DNA of 57,212 nucleotides. It comes from Enterobacterales bacterium (GTDB lineage: Bacteria; Pseudomonadota; Gammaproteobacteria; Enterobacterales; Enterobacteriaceae). This document shows positions 16,856-26,259 of this stretch, one piece after another. The DNA lies in assembly GCA_015655145.1 (NCBI GenBank), contig JAATFO010000147.1, positions 1 to 57,212 on the forward strand, written 5' to 3'. Both the position numbers and the translations under genes were made by a program. A model generated the notes under the pieces. It made no database searches. It saw only the letters and a list, made by a program, of their open reading frames with translations, and had not been told where the DNA came from. How positions within the stretch are numbered: position 1 is the first letter of the stretch; every line of letters begins with the position of its first letter.

Positions 16856-17110
16856 ATGAAACAATTCATTGCAGAATTACTGATTAGACTGGCGGAGAAA
16901 GAGGAAGAGTCACAACAACTGGTTACTCAGGTCGAAGCGTTAAAAATCGTGGTCACTGCTATTCTGAGTAAAATGGAAGAAACGCAACGTGACGGAATTA
17001 TTTCTGATATAGAGAATGCAATACATCATGTCTCAGATGATATCAGTGAACAAGATGCATTACTGTTGCATGCGCATATTGAAGAAATCCTCAATCAGCC
17101 ACGTCATTAA
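16856..17110 (+). CDS. iraP: Anti-adaptor protein IraP (stabilises sigma S)
   Basis: An 84-residue coiled-coil protein matching IraP, which binds the adaptor RssB and blocks ClpXP degradation of RpoS during phosphate starvation. The N-terminus MKQFIAELLIRLAEKEEES and the EALKIVVTAIL segment follow the Escherichia protein, which is 86 residues long. It lies upstream of psiF and proC as in Escherichia, although phoA and dgcC, normally found between, are gone. A terminator hairpin follows. The ribosome site is weak (GAG). Confidence 0.88.
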   Translation: MKQFIAELLIRLAEKEEESQQLVTQVEALKIVVTAILSKMEETQRDGIISDIENAIHHVSDDISEQDALLLHAHIEEILNQPRH

Positions 17111-17163
17111 TTCCCGGGTCTGAGGTGCTCAGGGTATATAGCCAGAACACCCGTCATCTATTT

Positions 17164-17190
17164 CGCCACCGCGACCGGTGGCGTTTGTTC
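17164..17190 (+). terminator. Terminator of iraP
   Basis: An 8-bp perfect stem (CGCCACCG / CGGTGGCG) with loop CGAC, followed by TTTGTTCATTTT. It lies about 55 bases past the iraP stop codon. Confidence 0.8.
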
Positions 17191-17381
17191 ATTTTAATCA
17201 TCAATGTGTTTAACCTCTTGAGGCAGGTATGTTTGTTGCTGTTCTGCCGCTCGAGTTACTTTACCAATAGCACCGCAGCAGTTTAGTTACTTGGCGGAGG
17301 TAGTTATTATCAGGACTCGCCGAAATTACACAGACATGTCATTATCAGCGTGACGTAATCAACAATTCAGGAAAGGAATGT

Positions 17382-17681
17382 ATGAAAGTTCAGGTGATCA
17401 TAATGGCAGTTATGGCGCTACTGGTCAGTGGTAATCTCAGCGCCGCGGATAAAACACCGCAACAACAGAAAATGACAACATGTAATCAGCAGGCCAGTAA
17501 CCAGTCGTTAAAAGGTGATGCGCGTAAAGCGTTTATGAGTACCTGTTTGCGTAAAGACAGTACGACAACCGGGAACTCGCAACAGACGAAAATGAAAACC
17601 TGTAATACACAGGCCAGTAATAAAACGCTCAAGGGTGATGAACGTAAAGCATTTATGAGCCAGTGCCTGAAAAAAAGTTAA
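17382..17681 (+). CDS. psiF: Phosphate starvation-inducible protein PsiF
   Basis: A 99-residue periplasmic protein. A signal peptide covers about residues 1-22, with a cut near LSAA. The mature part is two repeats of a PsiF unit with paired cysteines (MTTCNQQASNQSLKGDARKA, and the matching MKTCNTQASNKTLKGDERKA). In Escherichia psiF is co-transcribed with phoA in the Pho regulon; here phoA is missing and the gene stands alone with its own ribosome site (AAAGGA). Function is unknown. I do not see a convincing Pho box. Confidence 0.9.
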   Translation: MKVQVIIMAVMALLVSGNLSAADKTPQQQKMTTCNQQASNQSLKGDARKAFMSTCLRKDSTTTGNSQQTKMKTCNTQASNKTLKGDERKAFMSQCLKKS

Positions 17682-17688
17682 TTAACTG

Positions 17689-17714
17689 CCCGGGCAACGA
17701 TTTCCTTGCCCGGG
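17689..17714. terminator. Hairpin after psiF
   Basis: A 9-bp perfect inverted repeat (CCCGGGCAA / TTGCCCGGG) with an 8-base loop, eight bases after the psiF stop. The U-run after it is poor, but position and stem strength suggest a terminator between the convergent psiF and proC. Confidence 0.65.
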
Positions 17715-17858
17715 ATCGCTATTCCTTGTTTCCCGCATCACCGCAGATCACCAGCCTTGTTTGGCGACAATCCGGGTAAATATCGGCCAGAGATGTGCTG
17801 TCGCTATGACGTCGGTACGCACAGTGATTCACCCTGTTAATGTATTACTACCCCATGT

Positions 17859-18674
17859 TCAGGTTTTACTTAACGCGGCGGATTTCGCCATGCAGGTTTC
17901 CATAGCGGCAATGACTGCGGCACGGAAACCTTTCTCTTCCAGCACTTTGACTGCTTCAATGGTGGTGCCGCCGGGTGAACATACCATATCTTTCAGTTCG
18001 GCAGGGTGTTTGCCGGTTTCCAGCACCATTTGCGCTGAACCTTTTACCGCCTGGGCAGCAAACCGGTAGGCTTGCGCACGGGGCATACCGCCGAGTACCG
18101 CGGCATCGGCCATCGCTTCAATGAACATAAATACATAAGCAGGGGCGGAACCGCTCACGCCGACAACGGAATGGATCAGGTATTCTGTTACCACTGCCGC
18201 GCTCCCGAAGCTATTGAAGATAGCCACGATTTCGTCGGTTTCTTCCTGTGTAACCAGCACATTCGGCGTAACTGAGGTCATCCCTTCATTGACCAGCGCG
18301 GGTGTGTTCGGCATCGCCCGGACAATTTTACGGTCATGTCCCAGTGCGACGGCCAGCGAATCAAGCGTCACGCCAGCCGCAATGGAAACCACCAGCGCAT
18401 TTTTTTTCAGATTGCCCGCCAGCTCTTTTAACACTTTCAGAATCACATTGGGTTTCACTGCGGCAAACAAAATATCAACCTGTTGCGCCATCTCGGCTGC
18501 GCTTTGCGCCGGGATAAGGCCATATTGCGCCGCTAACGCCTGATTCGTGGCTGGTTTGCGATCAAACACCCAGATGTTGGCGGCATTGATCTGACCGCTG
18601 GCGATCAGACCACCGATAATGGCCTTCGCCATATTGCCACCACCGATAAACCCTATTTTTTTCTCCAGCATCAT
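17859..18674 (-). CDS. proC: Pyrroline-5-carboxylate reductase
   Basis: A 271-residue cytosolic enzyme that reduces 1-pyrroline-5-carboxylate to L-proline with NAD(P)H, the last step of proline synthesis. The Rossmann motif GFIGGGNMA is at residues 8-16, the conserved RAMPNTPALV in the middle, and the signature DMVCSPGGTTIEAV near the C-terminus. Length equals that of the family (about 270). AGGAAAC precedes two consecutive ATG codons, so the first Met could be residue 1 or 2. It is divergent from yaiI as in Escherichia. Confidence 0.96.
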   Translation of the reverse strand: MMLEKKIGFIGGGNMAKAIIGGLIASGQINAANIWVFDRKPATNQALAAQYGLIPAQSAAEMAQQVDILFAAVKPNVILKVLKELAGNLKKNALVVSIAAGVTLDSLAVALGHDRKIVRAMPNTPALVNEGMTSVTPNVLVTQEETDEIVAIFNSFGSAAVVTEYLIHSVVGVSGSAPAYVFMFIEAMADAAVLGGMPRAQAYRFAAQAVKGSAQMVLETGKHPAELKDMVCSPGGTTIEAVKVLEEKGFRAAVIAAMETCMAKSAALSKT

Positions 18675-18928
18675 GTTTCCTGTTTATGTTCCATTTTGGT
18701 CATTAACCAGCTTACGACATTCTCGCGCGTAATCCAGCCTTTAGCGCCACGATCATTATTCACCGGTGGTTTTGAGGTGCAGATGAACAATAACGTCGTG
18801 GGGCAGTGCGCAAAAAAGACCTTGCAGATAAAGATCCGCAGTAAACGAGCAGCAAAATAAAGCTGAATTGACATTCTGGAAAAGCACGGCAAACTTTCTG
18901 TCATTATCCCGCGCTGACAGGAATGACA

Positions 18929-19372
18929 ATGCCAATATGGGTGGATGCAGATGCGTGTCCGAAAGTGATTAAAGATATCCTGTATCGTGCTGCTGAGCGC
19001 ACACAGATTGAGGTGATTCTGGTCGCCAATCAGTCTCTGAGCATACCTGCATCACGCTTTATTCGTACAGTGCGTGTCGCTGCGGGATTTGACGTGGCGG
19101 ACAATGAAATTGTGCGGCGAGCGGTTGCCGGTGATTTGGTCATTACGGCTGATATCCCTCTGGCGGCTGAGGTCCTGGCCAAAGGTGCTTGTGCGCTGAA
19201 TCCACGTGGCGAACGTTATAGCGAAGCAACAATTCGCGAGCGGCTGACGATGCGTGATTTTATGGACACCCTGCGCGCCAGCGGGGTGCAAACCGGTGGT
19301 CCGCCGACATTGCATCAACGTGATCGGCAACAATTCGCCAGTGAGCTGGATAAATGGTTACTGGGTCGATAA
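18929..19372 (+). CDS. yaiI: YaiI, UPF0178 family protein
   Basis: A 147-residue protein of the UPF0178 (YaiI/YqxD) family, which has a NYN/PIN-like nuclease fold with the invariant start WVDADACP. The central [11 protein letters not shown] and [13 protein letters not shown] blocks give further acidic residues that suggest a metal-dependent nuclease, but the activity is unproven. The ATG at 18929 has AGGA at the proper distance, whereas the ATG six bases earlier overlaps it; orthologues start with this methionine. Confidence 0.9.
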   Translation: MPIWVDADACPKVIKDILYRAAERTQIEVILVANQSLSIPASRFIRTVRVAAGFDVADNEIVRRAVAGDLVITADIPLAAEVLAKGACALNPRGERYSEATIRERLTMRDFMDTLRASGVQTGGPPTLHQRDRQQFASELDKWLLGR

Positions 19373-19377
19373 TCAGG

Positions 19378-19395
19378 CGCGCTGATGTCAGCGCG
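19378..19395. terminator. Hairpin between convergent yaiI and DUF2076 genes
   Basis: A 7-bp perfect inverted repeat (CGCGCTG / CAGCGCG) with tetraloop ATGT in the 36-bp space between two stop codons. The tail TCATGTTTAA is a weak U-run; it could serve both directions. Confidence 0.5.
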
Positions 19396-19408
19396 TCATG
19401 TTTAATGC

Positions 19409-20041
19409 TTAGATAAAATTGTCATCGTTACTGAAGTCATCATCGGATCCATCGCTACCGACATTATTGTCGGTGTAATCCTGTGAAAACCCGGTATCCT
19501 GCGGCAAAAACGTATCGTTATCGTTATCCTGCAACTCCGATGTCGACGGTGCGTTAATGATCTTGACGATCTCTTGCGGTTGCGAAGAATGGAACAACTG
19601 CGTCAGCATTTCCGCCATCGCCATGCCGCCTGCCACCCCGACAGCGGTTTGTAACGCACCGCCGAGAAAGCTTGTTCCTCGTGGCATAGCGGGAGCCTGG
19701 GCCGGATAAGCTGGCGCGGGCGCACTGTTGGTTGCCTGCCCGCCTGGGGGCGTTTGCGTTGGCTGGCTATCGCCGAACAAACTGGAGAGAAAACCGCCAT
19801 GCTGCGGTTGTGCGGCTTGCTTCAGGCTATTTTCCAGCTCGCTGATGCGCGTAGTCAGTTTTTTCATCGCCGCTTCCTGCACCAGGAGCGCTTGCGTCAT
19901 GTAATAAGGGGCGTCAGGTTGTTGCCGCAATTGTTGTTGGATCAGGGTTTCAGCCGCTGCGTCACGTGGACCTGCCTGGTGCCCGGCCTGTTGTAATCGA
20001 CTAAACAGGCGTTCAATTAACTGTTGTTCTTCACTCTGCAT
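19409..20041 (-). CDS. DUF2076 domain-containing protein
   Basis: A 210-residue protein of the DUF2076 family. The N-terminal helix EEQQLIERLFSRLQQAGHQ and the QPDAPYYMTQALLVQEAA motif are typical. A Pro/Ala/Gln-rich linker is followed by a glycine-containing hydrophobic patch (FLGGALQTAVGVAGGMAMAE), then a very acidic Asp/Asn-rich tail. GGAGG five bases before the ATG at 20041 fixes the start. It may be a membrane- or periplasm-associated scaffold, but the function is not known. It separates yaiI from aroL, which adjoin in Escherichia. Confidence 0.85.
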   Translation of the reverse strand: MQSEEQQLIERLFSRLQQAGHQAGPRDAAAETLIQQQLRQQPDAPYYMTQALLVQEAAMKKLTTRISELENSLKQAAQPQHGGFLSSLFGDSQPTQTPPGGQATNSAPAPAYPAQAPAMPRGTSFLGGALQTAVGVAGGMAMAEMLTQLFHSSQPQEIVKIINAPSTSELQDNDNDTFLPQDTGFSQDYTDNNVGSDGSDDDFSNDDNFI

Positions 20042-20343
20042 GGTAACCTCCATAAACGGCAGACGTAATGATTCTGGGGGTTGCGCAAGGGAATTCAATC
20101 ATTGCGCAGTAAGAAAATGTTGCCAGTGAACATTTGCTTAGCCATATCCCCATTGTCGTGCACAATCGATTGGCGCGTTTATTTTAACGGACGAGATGGG
20201 GGGTTTAGGGTAGCCCAGGTAAAATGTTTGTTACGTCTGGTTCGTTGAAAAAATTATCGGTATTATGCGACGCAACGTTGATCTGTTTTCATTGTCTGTT
20301 GCACTGTGTGCACGGCGCAAACATGGCTGAGGATGTGCATGTT
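20042..20343. promoter_or_regulatory. Divergent promoter region of the DUF2076 gene and aroL, with a TyrR-box-like site
   Basis: A 302-bp gap. At 20218-20235 the sequence GGTAAA-N6-GTTACG resembles the TyrR box (TGTAAA-N6-TTTACA) with 9 of 12 matches, and aroL is a known TyrR target in Escherichia. I see no good TrpR operator. The regulatory assignment is tentative. Confidence 0.35.
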
Positions 20344-20868
20344 ATGGCGTTACCCCTCTTTTTGATCGGTGCTCGCGGATGTGGCAAAACGACCATTGGC
20401 CGCGCACTTTCTCATGCGCTGGATTATGCGTTCAGCGATACGGATCATTATCTTCAACAGGCAACCCAACAGACGGTGGCCGACATTGTCGCGTCAGAAG
20501 GGTGGCATGGCTTCCGGGTCCGCGAGACCGCTGCGTTACTGGCTGTCACGGCGCCCTCGACGGTGATCGCCACGGGTGGCGGGATGGTGCTGGCTGACGT
20601 GAATCGCCATTACATGCGTGAGCATGGGCGCGTGATTTATCTTAATGTCGGGGTGGAGATACTGGTGGCGCGTTTGACGGCCAAACCGGAAGCAACGCAG
20701 CGACCAACGCTGACCGGGCGACCCATTGCCGATGAAATGGCCGAGGTATTGTCGCAACGCGCCGCGTTGTATTTGCAGGCGGCGCATTATGTGATTGATG
20801 CCACGCAACAACCCGAGAAGATTGTGCAACAGATATTGGAAACACTTTCTCTGGCGCGTGCGGGTTAA
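20344..20868 (+). CDS. aroL: Shikimate kinase AroL
   Basis: A 174-residue shikimate kinase II, which phosphorylates shikimate at O-3 with ATP in chorismate synthesis. The P-loop GARGCGKTT is at residues 8-16, the shikimate-binding DTDHYL at about 32-37, the FRVRE segment near 57, and GGGMVL near 80; the lid RPTLTGRP is near 120. The ATG at 20344 gives the family length (174); an ATG at 20323 is also in frame. yaiA and aroM, which follow aroL in Escherichia, are absent. Confidence 0.93.
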   Translation: MALPLFLIGARGCGKTTIGRALSHALDYAFSDTDHYLQQATQQTVADIVASEGWHGFRVRETAALLAVTAPSTVIATGGGMVLADVNRHYMREHGRVIYLNVGVEILVARLTAKPEATQRPTLTGRPIADEMAEVLSQRAALYLQAAHYVIDATQQPEKIVQQILETLSLARAG

Positions 20869-20989
20869 CCGTCTGTTCCCCCGTTATACCAGCGTGTTTT
20901 TCCGCTGCGGGACGGCAGCGAATTTCACGTGACAGATGAGGTTATTAACCTCTACACTGCGTCTCCATTTTGGGTTGTGAGGGCATTTC

Positions 20990-21274
20990 ATGCTGAATGT
21001 TAGCGAATACTTCGATGGGAAAGTGAAGTCAATTGGTTTTACCAGCTCAGAGACCGGACGGGCCAGCGTGGGTGTGATGGCGGCCGGGGAATATACCTTC
21101 GGGACCGGACAACCGGAAGAGATGACGGTGATCAGTGGTGTAATGAACGTCCTGTTGCCGAATGAAACTGAGTGGCGAATTTGTGAAGCCGGTGCGGTAT
21201 TTAATGTGCCGGGTAACAGTGAGTTTTTTCTGCAGGTATCAGAATCCGCATCCTATTTGTGTCGCTATCTGTAA
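20990..21274 (+). CDS. ppnP: Pyrimidine/purine nucleoside phosphorylase PpnP
   Basis: A 94-residue cupin-fold enzyme (formerly YaiE) that splits nucleosides by phosphorolysis to free base and ribose-1-phosphate. The sequence [14 protein letters not shown] and the cupin block [19 protein letters not shown] match the family, and the length is identical to that of Escherichia (94). GAGGG precedes the ATG. It is followed by convergent rdgC, as in Escherichia. Confidence 0.94.
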   Translation: MLNVSEYFDGKVKSIGFTSSETGRASVGVMAAGEYTFGTGQPEEMTVISGVMNVLLPNETEWRICEAGAVFNVPGNSEFFLQVSESASYLCRYL

Positions 21275-21458
21275 TTATCGTTAGCCCGGATGGGATTACT
21301 GCTCCCTGACGGGCTCGGTGACGAGTATCACTTATCGCAGATGCTCGTCATCTTTTGTGTCGTCAGTGCCCTGACGAGGTTACCGGGCTCCTCCCTGAGC
21401 CTCGCCGTCAGCAATAGGGTTATGCTCGTCCATGCAGCACACGGCGGCGTACATTTGC

Positions 21459-22370
21459 TTAACGCGGCGCTTCACCACCGAGTGCGCTCACCAGATTACT
21501 GATCAGCGCAGCCAGTTCGCCCGTCATCAGAATAAAATCGGCATCGAAACGTTGTGCCACATCTTCGCGGTCGATATCATCATTTTTTTCACGCAGGGTT
21601 TCAGCGAATTTTAGCCGTTTAACGCTGCCATCCTCAGAGAGGACCAACTGCACCCGTTCTTGCCAGTCCAGCGCCAGTCGGGTCACCCGTTTGCCGGCTT
21701 CAATGTGGTTGGCTATCTCATCACATACCAGATCCTGTTTTTTACACTGGATCACGCCACCTTCTTCCAGTGTCGCTTTTAGTTCGGCTTCATCCATTAA
21801 GGCAAAACCTTGCGGCAGGTCACCTGAGCGCACCCATTCCGTTAGCGTCAGTTCAATGGGTTTTTCCAGCACCAGTGGCACCACGGGCAGTGATCCCATG
21901 CTTTTACGCAACAGCGCTAAAGTATCTTCCGCTTTTTTGGCGCTGGCGCTGTCAACCATAATCAAATTATTAACACTATCAAGCCACAATGCGGTCTGGC
22001 TGAAGCGGCTAAATGCACGTGGCAACAGGCTATGCAGGATTTCATCCTTTAACGCATCTTTTTCTGTCTTTTTTAACTTGCGCTGTTGTTCTGTTTCGAG
22101 TTTCTCAATTTTAGCGTCCAGGGCTTGTTTGATCACCGGAGCAGGCAGGATTTTCTCTTCCTTGCGGGCGGCGATCAGGATTTGTCCCTGATTAACATGC
22201 GTGAGCGCGGTGCTATGTCCACCCATTGGCGCCACCCAACCGGTTTTTGCCATATCCTGGCTACCACAAGGGGTAAAGGAAAAAGCGGCGAGTTGCTTTT
22301 CCAGCTCATCTGCGGACAGTGGAATGTCACGATTCAGACGATAGATCATCAAATTCTTAAACCACAACAT
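21459..22370 (-). CDS. rdgC: Recombination-associated protein RdgC
   Basis: A 303-residue protein that forms a ring-shaped dimer around duplex DNA and restrains RecA-promoted strand exchange. The N-terminus [18 protein letters not shown] is diagnostic, and length matches Escherichia (303). AGGGAAAC ahead of the ATG at 22370 supports this start over an upstream in-frame ATG at 22406. It is divergent from mak and neighbour to sbcCD, as in Escherichia. Confidence 0.96.
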   Translation of the reverse strand: MLWFKNLMIYRLNRDIPLSADELEKQLAAFSFTPCGSQDMAKTGWVAPMGGHSTALTHVNQGQILIAARKEEKILPAPVIKQALDAKIEKLETEQQRKLKKTEKDALKDEILHSLLPRAFSRFSQTALWLDSVNNLIMVDSASAKKAEDTLALLRKSMGSLPVVPLVLEKPIELTLTEWVRSGDLPQGFALMDEAELKATLEEGGVIQCKKQDLVCDEIANHIEAGKRVTRLALDWQERVQLVLSEDGSVKRLKFAETLREKNDDIDREDVAQRFDADFILMTGELAALISNLVSALGGEAPR

Positions 22371-22515
22371 GGTGTTTCCCTTTGCCGGGTGCGCCATTGC
22401 GCACAAGTCTTAAATTCAGCGCGCATGATAGCGAAACATCCGTACGAGGTCATTGCCTTTCCTCGATCACGCTTTTAATGTAACCCGTATCAGAACATAG
22501 AATGGATAAGAAAAC

Positions 22516-23430
22516 ATGCGGATAGGCATTGATTTAGGCGGTACTAAAACAGAGGTTATCGCGTTATCTGACACGGGAGATACCCTGTTTCGTCATCGCG
22601 AACCAACCCCGCGCGAGGACTATGCGCAAACACTGCGCACTATTGTCAACTTAGTTTTGCGGGCAGAAGAGGAAACCGGGTCGAAGGGCAGTGTCGGTAT
22701 TGGTATTCCCGGTACGCTTTCGCCTTATACCCGGAAAGTGAAAAATGCCAACTCCACCTGGCTTAATGGTCAACCGCTGGATAACGATTTGGCGCGCATG
22801 TTACAGCGCGAAGTGCGTATTGCGAATGACGCTAACTGTCTGGCGGTCTCCGAAGCGGTGGATGGTGCCGCCGCCGGAAAAGACGTGGTGTTTGCGGTGA
22901 TTATTGGTACCGGCTCCGGGGCGGGAGTGGCAATCAATGGCCAGTCGAGGATTGGCGGCAATGGCAATGCCGGTGAATGGGGTCACAATCCACTACCCTG
23001 GATGGATGAAGATGAACTGCGTTATCGCGCCGAGGTGCCTTGCTATTGTGGTCAGCAGGGATGCATCGAAACCTTCGTGTCCGGTACCGGTTTCGAAACA
23101 GATTATCAGCGTTTGGGAGGCCATGTACGCAACGGCAAGGAGATTATGACCCGGCTGTCGCAGCAGGATCCACTCGCAGAGCTGGCGCTTGCGCGTTATG
23201 AACGGCGGTTGGCAAAGTCGCTGGCCAGCGTGGTAAATATGCTTGATCCGGATATGATTGTGTTAGGTGGCGGGATGAGCAATGTCGGGCGCCTCTATCA
23301 GACATTACCGCAATTGATCAAATCCTGGGTCTTCGGTCATGAATGTGAAACGCCGATTGTTGCCGCACAACACGGTGATTCCAGTGGGGTACGCGGGGCG
23401 GCCTGGTTATGGCCGCGCTCCGGGGCTTAA
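22516..23430 (+). CDS. mak: Fructokinase Mak (ROK family)
   Basis: A 304-residue ROK-family sugar kinase, phosphorylating fructose (and mannose) at C6. The N-terminal phosphate-binding motif [11 protein letters not shown] is at residues 3-13. The zinc-binding region is [17 protein letters not shown] at about 177-193, with the conserved ExGHNPL-type loop (EWGHNPLPW) before it. Length is normal (302 in Escherichia). It is convergent with the ethanolamine permease gene; araJ, its usual neighbour, is absent. Confidence 0.94.
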   Translation: MRIGIDLGGTKTEVIALSDTGDTLFRHREPTPREDYAQTLRTIVNLVLRAEEETGSKGSVGIGIPGTLSPYTRKVKNANSTWLNGQPLDNDLARMLQREVRIANDANCLAVSEAVDGAAAGKDVVFAVIIGTGSGAGVAINGQSRIGGNGNAGEWGHNPLPWMDEDELRYRAEVPCYCGQQGCIETFVSGTGFETDYQRLGGHVRNGKEIMTRLSQQDPLAELALARYERRLAKSLASVVNMLDPDMIVLGGGMSNVGRLYQTLPQLIKSWVFGHECETPIVAAQHGDSSGVRGAAWLWPRSGA

Positions 23431-23453
23431 AGCTACCCGCTTTGCGGGCAGCT
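23431..23453. terminator. Hairpin between convergent mak and the permease gene
   Basis: Starting at the base after the mak stop codon, AGCTACCCGC and GCGGGCAGCT form a 10-bp stem with one mismatch around loop TTT. No U-run follows, but it fills the 40-bp convergent space and could act in both directions. Confidence 0.5.
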
Positions 23454-23470
23454 CGGCTGCGTTGCTACAA

Positions 23471-24838
23471 TTATTCCCGACCCAACAGCATAGGGTCTTC
23501 GGGCGCGTTGGCGCGTTGAGCTTTGGTCATCAGGAAGTAGCCATAGCCTATGATCATCAATGCCACAAACAAGCCACCAATAACCGGGTTAAACCAGAGC
23601 ATCGCCAGCAAACAAACCACTGATAACACTAACGCAATGGCCGGTATTATCGGGTAGCCCGGGGCATGAAAGGTTCGCTCCATTGCCGGCGCGATACGAC
23701 GCAGGCGGAACAGACTTAACATACTCATCAGATACATCACTATGGCACCAAATACCGCCATAGTGATCATCGCGGCGGTCAGGCTCATTCCCTGCAAATT
23801 AATCCAGCCATCACTGAAAATGGCGGCGATACCGATCACCCCACCAGCAATAATGGCGCGATGAGGTGTTTGAAAACGCGACAGTTGCGCCAGTGCCGGC
23901 GGTAGATAACCCGCACGTGATAGCGCAAAAAACTGACGCGAATAGCCGAGAATAATGCCATGGAAGCTGGCTATCAGGCCAAACAAACCAATCCACACCA
24001 GCATATGCATCCAGTTGGAATGTTCGCCAACAATCATTTTCATGGCCTGTGGCAGTGGATCATTAATGTCGGACAGTTTTCGCCAGTCACCGGCACCCCC
24101 GGCCAGCAACATCACGCCAATCGCCAGTACCACCAGGGTCAAAATACCGCTGATATAAGCTTTGGGGATGGTGCGTTTTGGATCTTTTGCTTCCTCGGCG
24201 GCCATTGCTGCGCCTTCAATAGCGAGAAAAAACCAGATAGCAAAAGGAATAGCGGCAAAGATACCGGAAACTGCCGACATGCTGAAGGTATCACTGCCTG
24301 ACCATCCGTGGGTGGCGAAATTACTCAGACTGAAGCCAGGCGAAACCACGCCCATAAATACCAGCAGTTCAAGCACGGCTAATACTGTCACCAACAGCTC
24401 AAACATGGCGGCCAGTTTGACGCCAAGAATATTAAGGCCCATAAACACCAGATAGGCGCCTACGGCGGCATATTTAGGGTTTAGATCCGGGTATTGCACA
24501 TTGAGATAGGCACCAATCGCCATGGCAATCGCCGGAGGCGCAAAGACAAATTCAACCAAGGTAGCAAGGCCGGCGATCAGACCACCCGTTTCACCAAAGG
24601 CCCGACGGCTGTAGGCAAATGGCCCACCGGCATGTGGGATGGACGTCGTCAGTTCAGTGAACGAGAAAATAAAACAGGTATACATGGTGGCAATCAAGGC
24701 GGTGGTAATTAAAAAGCCCAGGGTGCCGGCAACGCCCCAACCATAACTCCAGCCAAAATATTCGCCGGAAATAACCAGACCTACCGCAATGCCCCACAGA
24801 TGTATTGCGCCCAATGTGGGCTTTAGCTTGCTCGTCAT
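23471..24838 (-). CDS. eat: Ethanolamine permease (APC superfamily)
   Basis: A 455-residue membrane transporter of the amino acid-polyamine-organocation superfamily with about 12 helices. The sequence tracks the ethanolamine permease family very closely, with GLVISGEYFGWSYGWGVAG in the first helices and ITTALIATMYTCFIFSFTEL after. The ATG at 24838 is preferred (GGGG upstream and the family N-terminus MTSKLKPTLG); the frame is open to 24934. The divergent neighbour is an APH-fold kinase and then an AraC regulator, with no eutBC lyase genes, which suggests a route other than ammonia-lyase cleavage. Confidence 0.88.
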   Translation of the reverse strand: MTSKLKPTLGAIHLWGIAVGLVISGEYFGWSYGWGVAGTLGFLITTALIATMYTCFIFSFTELTTSIPHAGGPFAYSRRAFGETGGLIAGLATLVEFVFAPPAIAMAIGAYLNVQYPDLNPKYAAVGAYLVFMGLNILGVKLAAMFELLVTVLAVLELLVFMGVVSPGFSLSNFATHGWSGSDTFSMSAVSGIFAAIPFAIWFFLAIEGAAMAAEEAKDPKRTIPKAYISGILTLVVLAIGVMLLAGGAGDWRKLSDINDPLPQAMKMIVGEHSNWMHMLVWIGLFGLIASFHGIILGYSRQFFALSRAGYLPPALAQLSRFQTPHRAIIAGGVIGIAAIFSDGWINLQGMSLTAAMITMAVFGAIVMYLMSMLSLFRLRRIAPAMERTFHAPGYPIIPAIALVLSVVCLLAMLWFNPVIGGLFVALMIIGYGYFLMTKAQRANAPEDPMLLGRE

Positions 24839-25103
24839 ATTGTAATCCCCGTAATGAATCGATAGTTCGAGGTTGGATACCGCGCCAAGGTGCATGTTTA
24901 CGCGACGCTGGGGGGATAATGCCGTGGCTTTCATCGGGAAAACTTGACGCTGGCATAGTGAGTCCAGTCATTTATTGTCAATTTTGCGGCTAAAAAAAGG
25001 CTGGCTATACACTACGGTCAACATTGGGTCCTCTACGGTCAAGCCAGAGACAACACCGCCATCACATGCTGATGACTGTTTTGTCATCGCAGGAGCCTGA
25101 TTT

Positions 25104-26108
25104 ATGAGTGCCAAACAATACGACACCCTGGATAACCCGACATTGACCGCCCTGGCGCAGCGGGCGCTGGCTCGCTACCCGGCTGTGTTACAAGGAAAAC
25201 TAACGTTGTTATGTCGTTCAGAAAATGCCACATTTTTGCTGGTTACCGGTAGTCAGCGCTATGCATTGCGCCTGCATCGTGGCGGCTACCATCAAAAGGC
25301 TGATATTCACAGTGAATTACTGTGGTTGAATGCGTTACGAGAAACCGGCATTGAGGTACCGGAAGCTGTGTACGATAGCCGCGGAGAAACGGTACAAACG
25401 CTGACACTGGCGGATGGCCAGGTCCGTTATGCGGTGCTTTTTCACTGGATTGAGGGGGAGATGCCGACCACGGATGTCGATCCGCGGGCGTTTCAGCAGT
25501 TAGGACACATTACCGCACGATTACATCAGCACAGCCGCCACTGGCAAAAACCGGAAGGGTTTCAGCGTATTATCTGGGATCATCACACTATGGTCAGTCC
25601 GCAGAGTCACTGGGGCCACTGGCAGGACGCGCCGAATTTACGGGTGTCTGATCGGGCGATTGTGGCTCAGGTGATTGAGCGAGTCGGATATGAGCTGGTC
25701 GGGTATGGCAAGGGAACGGATCGCTATGGCTTAATTCATGCCGATTTACGCCTGACTAACCTGTTGCTTCATCACGGTGAAACACGGGTAATCGATTTTG
25801 ATGATTGTGGTTTTGGTTGGTATCTGCATGATCTTGCAGCGGCGATCAGTTTTGTCGAACACCATCCGCGGGCGGCAGAGTGGATTGAACACTGGATCCA
25901 CGGTTATGAACAAGTTGCGCACCTCAGTGATGAAGCGATCGCGCTATTGCCCACGTTGTTGATCCAGCGACGGATCCAGTTACTGGCTTGGGTGGGCTCG
26001 CATGCGGAAACTGCGATGGCGCAAAGTCTCGGACCACACTGGGCGGATCATTCTGTTCGGTTGTGTCGGCGTTACCTTGAAACCAGCGAATGGCCTGTCG
26101 GCGCCTGA
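25104..26108 (+). CDS. APH-fold phosphotransferase (choline/ethanolamine or hydroxylysine kinase-like)
   Basis: A 334-residue kinase of the aminoglycoside phosphotransferase / SrkA-like fold. The catalytic loop HADLRLTNLLL (about 213-223) supplies the catalytic Asp, and DFDDCGFGWYLHDLA (about 232) supplies the metal-binding Asp. AGGAG precedes the ATG. Members phosphorylate small amino alcohols, homoserine, hydroxylysine or protein Ser/Thr. Divergent arrangement with an ethanolamine permease makes an amino-alcohol substrate attractive, but this is inference from position. A Ser/Thr protein kinase role like that of SrkA remains possible. Confidence 0.8.
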   Translation: MSAKQYDTLDNPTLTALAQRALARYPAVLQGKLTLLCRSENATFLLVTGSQRYALRLHRGGYHQKADIHSELLWLNALRETGIEVPEAVYDSRGETVQTLTLADGQVRYAVLFHWIEGEMPTTDVDPRAFQQLGHITARLHQHSRHWQKPEGFQRIIWDHHTMVSPQSHWGHWQDAPNLRVSDRAIVAQVIERVGYELVGYGKGTDRYGLIHADLRLTNLLLHHGETRVIDFDDCGFGWYLHDLAAAISFVEHHPRAAEWIEHWIHGYEQVAHLSDEAIALLPTLLIQRRIQLLAWVGSHAETAMAQSLGPHWADHSVRLCRRYLETSEWPVGA

Positions 26109-26259
26109 CATGCACCATTACTGCGCAGGCTTGCGCGCTCTGAGTGCTTTGCCTGCGTTTCGCATCAATAATCGCCTGATTTTCATTGCGCTTGTGACTG
26201 GTATGAATATTGCTGTCTGTAAAGGTGGTTCCTTCTTTTCTGGTGCGTAAATCGAGGCA

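Noticed and set aside
17320..17370. Possible Pho box upstream of psiF
   Set aside because: Only a single TGTCATTA-like half is present; the second 11-bp repeat does not match.
18671..18904. 77-residue frame upstream of proC on the same strand
   Set aside because: It covers the proC-yaiI promoter region, shows no conserved pattern and looks like chance open sequence.
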